64,000 nt of DNA. Source: Scortum barcoo. Its lineage: Eukaryota > Chordata > Actinopteri > Centrarchiformes > Terapontidae. The notes beneath the pieces are model-generated. The model was given only the letters and a program-made list of their open reading frames with translations, searched no databases and had not been told where the DNA came from. Each line of letters begins with the position of its first letter. Positions within the stretch are counted from its first letter, which is position 1. Below, in pieces: positions 26,262 through 36,077 of this stretch. The DNA is taken from assembly GCA_023238725.1 (NCBI GenBank), contig CM041547.1:17437644-17501643 (forward strand), read 5' to 3'. The position numbers were made by a program, and so were the translations under genes.

Positions 26262-28183
26262 CCCCCGGCCCAGTCTCCTCTGCTGCAACCCCCATCACGC
26301 TCTCCCCCTGTTCACTGCTCCTCCTGTGCCCCCCCCCCCCTCTCATGACCTTCAGCTCACACCCACCCGACACTTCCAGTTCACACTCTGTCCTGCGCCC
26401 CTCCCCCCCATCAACACCTCCCTGCTCCAGCCTGCTCCTCACAACACACCAGATGAGGAATACCCTGAAGAAGAACAGGGCTAGGAAATCAGCAGGGTCC
26501 GGACGGCATCAGCTCCAGGCTCCTGAAGTCCTGCGCAGACCAGCTGTGTGGGATTCTTTGGGTACACGTTCAACCTGAGCCTGAAGCTGGGGAGAGTGCC
26601 ACAGCTCTGGAAGACATCCTGCATCGTCCCAGTGCCAAAGACACCGCACCCCAAGGAGCTCAACAGCTACAGGCCGGTAGCTCTGACGTCTCATCTGATG
26701 AAGACGCTGGAGAGACTGGTCCTCGTCCATCTGCGCCCGCTGGTGAGCTCCTTCATGGACCCGCTGCAGTTCGCCTACCAGCCTGACATCAGGGGTGGAT
26801 GATGCTGTCATCTACCTCCTTCACACCTCCCTCTGGAAGCTGGAAGCACTGTGAGGATCATGTTCTTTGATTTCTCCAGTGCATTCAACACCATCCAGCC
26901 CAGGCTGCTGGGGGACAAGCTGCAGCTAGCTGGGGTGGATCATCACCTCACTTCATTGGATTCTGGACTACCTCACACACAGACCACAGTTTGTGAGGGT
27001 GCAGGGCTTTGAGTCAGATCGGCTTCTCTGCAGCACCGGTGCTCCGCAGGGAACAGGTGTGGCTCCTTTCCTGTTCACCCTCTACACTTCAAACTTTTCA
27101 TACATAGAAGTTCTCTGATGACTCTGCTGTCATTGGCCTCATCACAGATGGGGACGACAGAGAGTACAGAGGACTTATTCAGGACTTTGCGGACTGGTGC
27201 CTGCGGAACAACCTTCCAGATCAACGCCAGTAAAACCAAGGAGCTGGTGGTGGATTTTCCGCAGGCGTAGCCACTCTCCGCCTGCACCAGGTGAGCATCC
27301 AGGGAACGGACATCGAGACTGTGAAGTCCTACAAGTACCTGGGTGTTCACCTAAATGACAGTCTGGACTGGACACACAACACAGACGCCCTTATCAAGAA
27401 GGGCACACAGCAGACTGTTCCTGCTCAGGAGGCTGAGGTCTTTTGGAGTGCAGGGACCACTCCTCAGGACCTTTTATGACTCTGTGGTGGCATCAGCCAT
27501 CTTTTATGGGATAGTCTGCTGGGCCAGCAGCATCACAGGACAGGGACAGGAGGAGAATGGACAGACTGGTGAGGAGGGCCAGCTCTGTCCTGTGGATGCC
27601 CCCTGGACTCAGTGGAGGTGGTGGGAAACAGGAGGATGATGGCTAAGCTGTCATCCCTGTTAAACAACACGTCCCACCCTCTACAGGACACTCTGACAGC
27701 TCTGGGCAGCTCCTTCAGTGAGCGGCTGCTCCATCCACGCTGTGTGAAGGAGAGGTACCGCAGGTCCTTCCTGCCTGCTGCTGTCAGACTGAACAACATA
27801 ACAAAATGCCCACTAGTCTGCAGACAATAAACAAATAACTTACTAATAACTGGACTCTTGCACAATACACTCCACTTCACCTCACTACTCATTTCACTGT
27901 TTCACTGTCTTCACTTTTTTCTACCTGAGATATTATATATTCTTATATGTATTCTCAGGCAGATCCTTGCTCTGTACTGTGTACAGGTATAATTATAATT
28001 ACAGTTATAATTATTTATTTATTTTTTATTTTTATGCTAAATATCTTATTTTCTTTTCCTATTTTTTACCTTACCCTATGTCTTTCATTTCCTCTATTTA
28101 TTTTCCACTGTGTGTTTGCTGCTGTTACACTGTGAATTTCCCCGCTGTGGGACTAATAAAGGAAATCTGAATCTGAATCTGAA
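26262..28183 (+). mobile_element. Degenerate LINE copy (CR1/L2-like) with RT remnants
   Basis: Plus-strand retroposon of about 1.9 kb. Fragments in several frames spell a reverse transcriptase: KLGRVPQLWKTSCIVPVPK, ELNSYRPVALTSHLMKTLER, DPLQFAYQPD, then frameshifted SSAFNT- and GAPQGT-like segments, YKYLGVHLNDSLDWTHNTDA and a C-terminal RRSFLPAAVRLNN. The end is TGTGAATTTCCCCGCTGTGGGACTAATAAAGG plus (ATCTGA)n, read over 28,133-28,183. Multiple frameshifts; inactive. Same family as 3,469-4,209 but inverted. Confidence 0.87.
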
Positions 28184-28824
28184 AAACATGTTCAAGCAGG
28201 AAACTTGCAGGTGAACAAACACGTCAGTTAAAAAAAATGAAGATAGATAAGACAAGGATGAAGAGAACTGTGAAGGAATGTGGACCGGCCTTGTGCAAGC
28301 TGCACCTGGTTCACTCATTTCTAGATCAAGATCATTGATTTAAAGTCCAATCGAGCCTGATTCTTTAATAAAAAACTATGTACAACTGTGGGTGTGTGCA
28401 TTTACAGTAATGCATGGCAATAGTGACAGTTAAACTGGCATTTTCCCAGAGTGAGAGGAGAAACTGAATCCTTTAAAGCTTCCTGTATTTTTACATTCCT
28501 CAGTGTTTCTCCTCCATGCTCAATAGGTGGACAAATCCTCATTGAGTCAGTGTGCATTGTACTGAGCCTGTTGTTTTTTTAATTGCTAAATGTCATTTTT
28601 TAGATGTATTCTTATTCATTGTTTATCTTTTAAATCCTTTCACCCTTTAGTCCTGCAGCGACTCATTTCCCCACAAGGATTAGTAAATCCATGTGTTATC
28701 CAGTCGTATCTTTGATAAGAGTAAAGATTGGTTCTAATATTATGATGTGTACTGCATTGCTGTTTTTGGATGTAGCCAGCAGAGATTGGCTCTTTTTACA
28801 TGTGATGTTTTCACAAAGATTTTT

Positions 28825-29342
28825 TTACATTTTACGGAGGTAAACTGATCCGTTCAGATCCAGACCGAAACAAGGATGGAGTGGTTCAGTGAAGGTTGTA
28901 CAGACAGTGTACAGGTGGGTCAGTGTATCAGGAAAGACCTCAAAAAAGGACAAAATACCCGCTGGCCAGTCCAGATACACCCCCATGGTACTTCTAGATT
29001 GGTTACAGTCTAAAAACTCCAGTAATGAATCGTTGTGTTTAAATTCCCCTTTACAACACCAGCACCAAGACTTTTCATTTCCTCCCAAAGAAAAGTCAAC
29101 TGAACAGTCTCCTGCCCTGTCCATACTTTTGTATGCCACTCCAACATCAGCTGAAACACACTCAGCCTCCCAGTAATGGCGACCGGTCAGGCCCTCTTCA
29201 CACAGTACTTGAAAGCAGTCAAATCTGTCTGGATGATCAGGATATGGCTGCTCCTGTCCTTCATATGTGGCCTTTGTGTTTCCCTCTGTCAAAATTATAT
29301 GCATGCCTGCTGAGTTGGGGTCCAGTGTCAGATCACAGCCAT
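28825..29342 (-). CDS. NLR coding exon 11: PRY/SPRY (B30.2) domain and stop
   Basis: Terminal exon of 518 bp. PRY begins CDLTLDPNSAG; SPRY contains RFDCFQVLCEEGLTGRHYWE, VGVAYK, GNEKSWCW, MGVYLDWPAGILSFF and LHPCFGL. This is the B30.2 domain shared by TRIM and fish NLR proteins, usually a protein-binding surface and often variable between paralogues. It is complete and without frameshifts. A plus-strand frame over the same region is antisense. Confidence 0.93.
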
Positions 29343-32300
29343 CTGCAATCCAAATAGAAAAAAAATCCCATTTGTGGACCATTTTAAGTAAAAAAAAAAC
29401 CCAAATTAGAGACATGTGATGTTTTTTTTTACCCTATTACTACATCTATTCAATTGACATGCTATTTGAATTGCATATGGCAACATTTGGTTCAGCTCTT
29501 TCCCAGGTGTCATACGTTTAAAGGCAGTAGCAACATGCAAGCATATCCCAGCATCCCAGCTTTAGCATTTCATTAAAAATCATTTGACTCTTACACTGTC
29601 TGAGTAGCCTCAAGTCAAACCAGAATTCTTCATTTTGGTCCACACTAATGGGAAATGGAAGGCCAACAGGTGAATACATGAAAAACATTTTCACACATGC
29701 ACCACAAATCAAACAAATGGCAAGGAATCTTGCTAATTAATAAAAAGTGAGCATACTTGAGTTTCTCCAGACTGCAGCCTGTATCGCTCTGCCTTTCAGT
29801 CAGCAGCTCGACTCCTTGATCTGTCAGGTGATTAAAGCTCAGGTCCAGCTCCCTGAGGCTGCAGTGGTCAGGCCTCAGAGCCTTGGCCAAGGCGGCACAT
29901 CCATCTCCTGTCACTTTACAGAATGACAGCCTACAGAAATCAAACAAATGACATTTTAGCATGTGGTACATGACCTTATCAGCAGCAATTTGCACCTGTT
30001 AACAAGACATGAGCTGCATTTGATGAGACATTTATCAGACTCTCCCTTTGGACTTGTTGACAAGTAGCGCCATACATCACACACATTGACACATTCAGAG
30101 CAGAAGATAGACCAAAAGAAACAGACACAAAGCTCTTTTATCCTTAAAACTCCAGTCAGTAAGTTTAGAAGATTCTACTAATTCTACAGACTGAAAGTGC
30201 TCTTATTTTGAAAATCAGAGCGCATATATGGGTCCAGCTCCCTGCTCCTCTCACCACGATGCACACCAGCTTGCCTCCAAAGCCCCTCCCCACACTGTCA
30301 CTTGGTCTAATTCTAATTTTGTCTAGCATTTGTTCATTGCTCTTCTCCTATTTACTCATATCTTATGTAAGCTGTTGTTTTCTCTTTGCTTGGTCATTCA
30401 GTTGTTGTCTATCCACCGTTACATCCGCTCCAAGTTAGCACATGCTCGGTGGAGCGGAGTGGAGGCTGGCTCCGGTAGTACTGTCAGGACACAGAGACAG
30501 CTTTAGCAAATACGAATGAAAGTCATTTATAAATAAGTTATCTCCCTCTACTTTGAAGGACATTGCTAGATTTATGTATGTATGATGTATGGATGTGGTA
30601 TGATGCAGCAGCACAGCTTTTGTTATAAAGTGAAATCAAAAGATCACTGCAAAAGCTGAACATTTTAAAATCCATAAACATCTATTGAACTCAATTGCAT
30701 TAAAGAGCTGTTCTGTTGTATTTGGTTTGTAAAAATCTGCATATGTTGTACAGTCAATTAGTAAAGTCAAAGTGACCTATGTATGACACTGACCGTAGCG
30801 TTTGCAAAGCACAGTGTGGGCTCATCAGTGCATCACAGAGTGCCATCACTCCTGAGTCCTGCAGGTCATTGTAGCTCAGGTCCAGCTTTGTCAGGCAGGA
30901 AGATTTGGAGCTGAGCGCTGAGGCCAGCGTCTTACAACCTTCCTCTGTGAGTCTGTTGTAACTGAGACTGAATGACAAATACACACGCACACAAAGTTTG
31001 CATCTTCTATTTTGCATGACATTACAGCTGTATTTTGAGACTTTTGTTTGTTTGTTTTGCAGTGTAATGTAATGCAGTCTTTTACCCCAACACCTTCAGA
31101 TTGCAGTTTGTGCTCATCAGCCCAGTGCATAGGATCTGCATTTCTGAGTCTGTAAAAATGCTGGAACTCAGATCCAGCTCTCGCAGGTAACATGGGCTGG
31201 ATGTGAATGCTGTCACCAACTTCTCACAGATTGTGTCAATCCTACCATTTCGGTTCAGTCTTTTTGTAGAGATGATAAAAATGACATGGGGTTAAAGACA
31301 TATAAATAGGTCATAATGTCCAGCTCTACCAAACTGACCCATGATCCAAAACAACAAGCTGAGAGCAGCAGCTTTATAAAAGTACACAATAGGGTGTTTA
31401 GCAAATAATATTATAATGCAGAGTGCTAAGTAAAACTGTTTTAGCAACAATGAAATCTATCTAGAAATAGTCATTCAAAGACTACTGGACCAGCTCTTAT
31501 AGCAGAACAGTTATCAGTATATCAGTTCTGCCTTATAACAGCCAAGAAATCAGATGTAGAACCTTTTATTAACTATTAATACTTCAGTATCTATGGAAAT
31601 AATACATCTGAGACTGACCTGAGTTTTTCCAGTTTTGGGCAGCCTAGCCCAACAGGCAGCACAGAGAATAATGAACCTCCCAGTATGTTGCCACTCAGCT
31701 CCAGTTCTCTGAGATTTAAGATGACTGATTTGACAGCTGATGCCAACTTGTCACATTTATTGGATGAGAGTCCATTACCTGAGAGACTACAAACACAGAG
31801 GACAAAAAACAGGAATGTGAGTACAATAGATCGTGATATTTCAGGATATTCCAGGTCTGGACATCAGTGGCAGGGCAACAAACCAACCAACACTGCCATC
31901 CCTAAGGCCATGCTGCTAGCAGGGCAAACGGGTTGGCAACACTGACTGAAAGTGGATGCCGTGGTTTGTAATGTCCTTGTTTGTTGGGCTTTTATGTATT
32001 TCCCTTCTTACAAAAAAATAAAATTCACTAACCTCAAAGCTTCGAGTTTACACTGAGGGTTTATCAGTCCATCAATGAAGAACCCGATACTTTTGTCATA
32101 GAACATATTATCTATCAGGTGTAGTTCAGTTAGCACAGAGTTCGGCATTCGAAGGGCTGAGGAGATTGTTTCGCAAAGCCAAGAATTGAGATCCACCCCT
32201 GAGATTCTGCGGAAATGACAATTGTGAGTGATCAGATGAAGTTTTAGATTAATACAGTTCATTCTTAATTCTCATCCTTTTTATAAATGTGTACCGTGTT

Positions 32301-35300
32301 CTGTTTTACTGTTTCCTTCTGTCTAAAGTGAGTGACAGTTACTTGATTGTATGCAATGCAGCTATAGCACAGTGTGCCAAAGTAACCAACTCACCTTGCT
32401 TTTCTGCTGTTCCTTATGCCTGGGACAAGCCTAAAAATACCCTTTGATGATGGTCTGTATTTCTTCAGGTTGAATTCCTCTAGAGGTGTATTAGCAATTA
32501 GAATTAAGTAGGCTAGAACTGAGCACTGAGCAGGGGACAGCTGTGTTTCTGGATTGTTATCTGGTTTCAGATACTTCTCCACAGTATCATGTTGGGATAT
32601 ATCGTTCAGCTCAGTCAGGCAGTGAACCAGGTTCAGACATCTTTCGGGGGAGCAGTCCAATAAATCTATTTCTCTTAGACTTTTCCTGATTTCTTCAACA
32701 GTTGCAGAGTGTTCCTCTGTCTGCTGAATCAGGCCGTGAAGCATATCTTGTGTTGATTTTAGAGACATGCCAATAAGGAACCTGAGGAACATGTCCAGCT
32801 CTCCTGTCTTTCTTTGAGTTGAGTTAGTAATTGCAATTTCAATCAGCTCATCCAAAGGTAAATCAACTGGGTCTTTCTCCAAGGTTAACTTGAGCTCTTC
32901 CTCAGACCCTTTGAGCAAGAAATCCTTGAGGCTTTGAGAGTCTATTCTTTTACTTGCAAAACTGTGGTACACAAAAAGAGCAGCAAAGTACTCCTGAACT
33001 GTCAGATGCACGAAGCAGTAGAGTTTCTTTGAGTTGAACACACTTTCTTCTTTGAGTATTTCCGTGCACAACCCACAGGCAACACCAGCTTTGTATACGT
33101 CAATGCCATAGTTTTTCATATCATTGCCAGTAAACATGATTTTGCTATCTTTCAAATGTTCAAATGACATCCTGCCTAATTTCAAAATGAATTCTTTATT
33201 TGACTTAAAGATCTCCTCCGTATCTAACTCATTCTGCTTGTCATACTTGTCAGCCGCTACCTGCATTTGAATGCAAAGGAAGTAGGTGTACATCTCAGTA
33301 AGAGTTGTGGGTATCTTTATGTTTTCATCTTGAGTGTCGTCGATTTTTAGCAGCAAATGCGTGAGAACTTTTGCTGCGATCCAACAGAAGATAGGTATGT
33401 GACACATAATGTATAAGCTTCGGGACATCTTAATGCTGGTAATAATTCTTTCAGCAATTGCCTTGTCCTCAACCCTCTTCCTGAAGTATTCTATCTTTTG
33501 CGGATCATTAAACCCTCTGACTTCAGTCCACTGGTATATATGCTCGCGAGGGATGCGCTGAACTGCTCCTGGTCTTGAGGTTATCCAGACAAAAGCAGAG
33601 GGTAGAAGATGTTCCCGGATGAGGTTGGTTACAAGAGTGTCAACTGATGATTCCTTAGTGGGATCCGTCAATCTTTTGGTTGTTTTAAAATTCAGCTGAA
33701 GTTGGCTTTCATCAAGACCATCAAAGATGAACAGAACTTTGTGATTGGCAAATATTCTCGCAAGTGTTGTGTTTTTAAGTTCCGGATGAAAATCTCTCAC
33801 GAGTGTCTCAAGGCTAAACTCATCATCTATGACCAGATTTAGCTCCCTGAATGGTAGCACAAAGATGAAGTCAAAGTCCTGATTGGCTTTCCCATCTGCC
33901 CAGTCAAGGATGAACTTCTTCACAGAGATAGTTTTTCCAATGCCAGCAATTCCCTTTGTCATCACAGTTCTGATAGCTTCCACTTTTCCTCTGTCTTGCC
34001 CAGATGACTCGGTATCTTCTGGTGTACATTTAAAGATGTCATTATAGTTGATCTTAGTGCCCTCAGCTGTTTGACGCCTCTCCTTATCTTCAATCTCCCA
34101 GATCTCATGTTCTTTATTGACACGTTCACTTTGTCCCTGTGTAATGTGAAGCTCGGTGTAAATTTTGGCCAATGATTTTGCAGCCTTAGGATCTTTATCA
34201 GTGCCTTCAATCTCATATTGGAACCTCTGCCTCAGACATGCTTTGTGCTTTCTCATGACTTCTTTGACGACATCTTCTGCTGCAAAGAAAGGGCTGATGT
34301 CAAAACATTATCAAAGCAGTTTCTTGAGGACCACAGTAATATTTTTAACTGTGCATTTTATCTCATTAATGTAATAAAAATGCAACAATTTTTTGTCACA
34401 AAGCTTTGCCATTAAATGGAGTGGAAAAGCCTGGGTCAACATTTTATGACTGAATAGGATCTAAAAAGTCTGCACAAGCGGGTTTGTTAAAACCCTGACC
34501 GTTATAAACATTATATTTCCATCATGTTTTAAACAAGAGGTCAACTAATCAAAAAGAGCTCACATACTTTCACATACGGCCGGCTGAATTTCCTGGAGGA
34601 TTTGGTAGAAGGCAGATTTGGCTTTTATAGATGTGAGGGCACTGTAGAGCTCCCTCATCTGCTCCTGGCTGGTACTTGCAGCTCTGATGTTGGCGTACGT
34701 CTCATTGTGGATCACCTTCTGTTGGACCATCTCATCCGCAATAAGAAATACTAAAGTGACACTCTGAATGAGCCTGGCCCTGTTGTTGTCCACCCAGGCA
34801 GCTTCTTTTGAAAGGACAACAAACACATGGTGGCGCTAGTCATCACACAGTATTTTTAACACACGTACCTATTACAAGCATGCAGCAGAGTGAACGTGAA
34901 GTGTTTCTTCCTCAAACTATAACCTTGAACTCACCTTCCTCCTCTGTGGATGAGGTACAATGGCCAGTAACAGTGGCTGAAGCAGGATCATGTGTTTCAG
35001 AGAGGCAAGGGCTGACAAATGACAAAAACGACTATGCTTTAGAGTTAACAACAGTTAATAATACTTAAAGATTGGCATTTTTATGTTTGTTCATATTAAC
35101 TATACACATACTGTATGCTGATTTACCCTTTATGTACACTCTGTATGTTTGACCTTTGGGTGTTAAGTTCAGCCACAGTGCACTGGTGCAGCAGAGCACC
35201 GCTCTTCTCACTGCAGCCCAGTCTTTCAGAAGTTGTATCTTCTTCTCGCCCCCTGAAAGTCTCCTCCCCTGTTGTCTCTTTCACAGCTTCCCCTTCCTCC

Positions 35301-35434
35301 TGTAGAAACTGCCTTTTTGGGAGAAGGGGAGAGTTTTCTCCACTTTTCACTGCAGTGGACACCTCGTCTGTCTGTGGATCAGATTTGAGGCACTCCTCTT
35401 TACCCCTCCTGAGCGCAGAGCATTGGCTCCCCAT
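28825..35434 (-). CDS. NLRC3-like NOD-like receptor, CARD-FISNA-NACHT-LRR-B30.2, 11 coding exons
   Basis: Predicted innate immune receptor of the expanded fish NLR group. Coding exons in transcript order: 35434-35127, 35011-34935, 34804-34568, 34279-32395, 32206-32033, 31786-31619, 31259-31086, 30967-30794, 29930-29757, 29644-29595, 29342-28825. Every junction has AG/GT ends and compatible phase, and the sum is 3,939 nt (1,312 residues plus stop) with no internal stop. Domains in order: N-terminal tail (1-102), short linker, CARD (about 129-207), FISNA then NACHT (208-835), LRRs (836-1123), PRY/SPRY (about 1141-1312). The start ATG at 35434 has A at -3 and an in-frame TGA 15 nt upstream. The NACHT exon, repeated 174-bp LRR exons and terminal B30.2 exon are the known architecture of teleost NLRC3-like genes; ligand and orthologue are unknown. 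Exact intron ends are inferred by eye. Confidence 0.9.
29595..29644 (-). CDS. NLR coding exon 10: 50-bp linker exon before B30.2
   Basis: Short exon that changes phase from 2 to 1. It encodes N-V-D-Q-N-E-E-F-W-F then LRLLRQ, matching the short linker seen before the PRY segment in fish NLRC3-like proteins. Joined to the next exon it gives ...RQYGCDLTLDPN, the expected PRY entry. Acceptor cattag, donor CAGT|GTAAGA. Confidence 0.8.
29757..29930 (-). CDS. NLR coding exon 9: leucine-rich repeat exon 5
   Basis: 174 bp, phase 2. Encodes LSFCKVTGDGCAALAKAL, then LRELDLSFNHLTDQGVELL and CSLEKLK. Acceptor gatttctgtag, donor CAA|GTATGC. Confidence 0.87.
30794..30967 (-). CDS. NLR coding exon 8: leucine-rich repeat exon 4
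   Basis: 174 bp, phase 2. Encodes a near-consensus repeat pair: LSYNRLTEEGCKTLASAL, then LTKLDLSYNDLQDSGV and HCALQTLR. Acceptor tgtcattcag, donor ACG|GTCAGT. Confidence 0.88.
31086..31259 (-). CDS. NLR coding exon 7: leucine-rich repeat exon 3
   Basis: 174 bp, phase 2. Encodes RLNRNGRIDT, LRELDLSSSIF and CNLKVLG. The acceptor (ctctacaaaaag) has a weak pyrimidine tract; the donor is GG|GTAAAA. If the donor were skipped, translation would stop at once at TAA. Confidence 0.8.
31619..31786 (-). CDS. NLR coding exon 6: leucine-rich repeat exon 2 (168 bp)
   Basis: Six bases shorter than the other LRR exons but with the same phase. It encodes SLSGNGLSS, then LRELELSGNIL and a final PKLEKLR. Acceptor gtttgtag, donor CAG|GTCAGT. 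An unrelated-looking plus-strand frame covers the same bases and is a shadow. Confidence 0.8.
32033..32206 (-). CDS. NLR coding exon 5: leucine-rich repeat exon 1
   Basis: Exactly 174 bp and phase 2 at both ends, the standard NLR LRR exon. It encodes the LTELHLIDNMF-type repeat core and ends KLEALR. Acceptor ttccgcag, donor GAG|GTTAGT. Confidence 0.85.
32395..34279 (-). CDS. NLR coding exon 4: FISNA and NACHT ATPase
   Basis: One large 1,885-bp exon (residues about 208-835), as is usual in fish NLRC3-like genes. It starts with the FISNA region (EDVVKEVMRKHK, then IYTELHITQG). The NACHT core follows: Walker A GIAGIGKT at residues 317-324, Walker B VLFIFDGLDES at about 389-399, and sensor-1 WITSRPGAV at about 439-447. 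The remainder covers the NACHT helical and winged-helix segments (for example YCFVHLTVQEYFAALFVYHS, the typical FISNA-NACHT fish motif). All nucleotide-binding motifs are intact, so ATP/dNTP-driven oligomerisation is expected. Acceptor tttctttgcag, donor AAG|GTGAGT. Confidence 0.93.
34568..34804 (-). CDS. NLR coding exon 3: CARD domain
   Basis: About 79 residues that read as a caspase recruitment domain of the type found in fish ASC, caspases and NLRs. It opens AAWVDNNRARLIQ and later has the helix patterns HNETYANIRAA, SQEQMRELY and KSAFYQILQEIQP. In the known family this domain recruits CARD partners such as ASC or caspases. The donor is read as GAA-A|GTATGT, which keeps phase with the next exon; an alternative GTATGT donor 10 bp earlier would break it. 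Confidence 0.85.
34935..35011 (-). CDS. NLR coding exon 2: short linker
   Basis: A 77-bp exon between acceptor gtcag and donor AAG|GTGAGT. It reads in phase from exon 1 (GG + C) into the CARD exon (G + AA), giving a Ser/Thr-rich linker that ends in a run of glutamates. Support comes from phase continuity and good splice sites, not from a domain. Confidence 0.7.
35127..35434 (-). CDS. NLR coding exon 1: N-terminal tail with MGxxC start
   Basis: First coding exon, 102 complete codons plus two bases, donor GG|GTAAAT. The protein begins M-G-S-Q-C-S followed by basic residues (R9, R10, K12), a pattern compatible with N-myristoylation at Gly2 and palmitoylation at Cys5. The rest is acidic, Ser/Thr- and Glu-rich and looks disordered; no known domain is recognised. 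An open frame on the opposite strand across this exon is a shadow. Membrane targeting is inference only. Confidence 0.72.
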
Positions 35435-35597
35435 GATGTTACTCCTTCAGTGTCAGCTCTGTGAATCTGTCATTTGGAAAGTAATTAAATGTCAAAAGGT
35501 TTTCTTTGGTATAAGTACTATGCTCCATTACAAGCATTGCCGTCCTCAGAACAGCCAAACTTGCTGTTATTATGTAGTGGCTTTACAATAGAGGCTG

Positions 35598-35726
35598 CTG
35601 TAAAAGTGAAAGAAAAATTAAAAATCTTTTTTGATCTGTAGCCAACTTGTGTTTTGACAGCTTAATTTATTTGTTTTTGAAAGGCATATGCACACATTAA
35701 TAAACTTTTTGAGTTGCAAGTGAAAG
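35598..35726 (-). promoter_or_regulatory. Putative NLR promoter segment with two IRF-like cores
   Basis: Two AAGTGAAA matches to the IRF core AANNGAAA lie at 35604-35611 and 35718-35725, about 170 and 285 bp upstream of the NLR start codon. The transcription start is not visible and no convincing TATA box was found. Short motifs of this kind occur by chance, so this is a weak call. Confidence 0.25.
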
Positions 35727-36040
35727 CAACATTGGGTGTGTCTGTATTTTTTCTCTCCACAACTCTAAAACAACAAGATATTTGACTGGACTTTTCATCT
35801 GCATTTTTTGCTGTATATGTTTAAATATCTTTCACACACACACAAACACATCCAGATACATTCATATGTGGGTTTTTTCTACCTTTGTGTCTGAGATCCT
35901 GTTGTAAGCTGCAGCAGTAAATGAGATCGTATTGCATTTTCAGTGCTCATGGGCTATCACTCTGTGCATGACTTTGAGAAAGACTACGTTCACTGTACAC
36001 AGGAAGCCAGCAGTTGGTGGGCGGATCCAGTTGAGAGTGC

Positions 36041-36042
<2 letters not shown>

Positions 36043-36077
<35 letters not shown>
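36043..36077. repeat. (GT)n microsatellite
   Basis: 35 bases of GT repeat, about 600 bp upstream of the NLR start codon. Confidence 0.95.

Noticed and set aside
26161..26442. 93-codon minus-strand frame
   Set aside because: Antisense to the LINE body; C-rich sequence keeps it open.
27533..27892. 119-codon minus-strand frame with SCRGWDVLFNRDD
   Set aside because: The antisense of the LINE C terminus. The same shadow occurs at 3,918-4,118, which only confirms shared ancestry of the repeats.
31685..31945. 86-codon plus-strand frame
   Set aside because: Antisense to an NLR LRR exon and its intron.
35115..35591. 158-codon plus-strand frame
   Set aside because: Antisense shadow of NLR exon 1, which has consistent splice phase and start context on the other strand.
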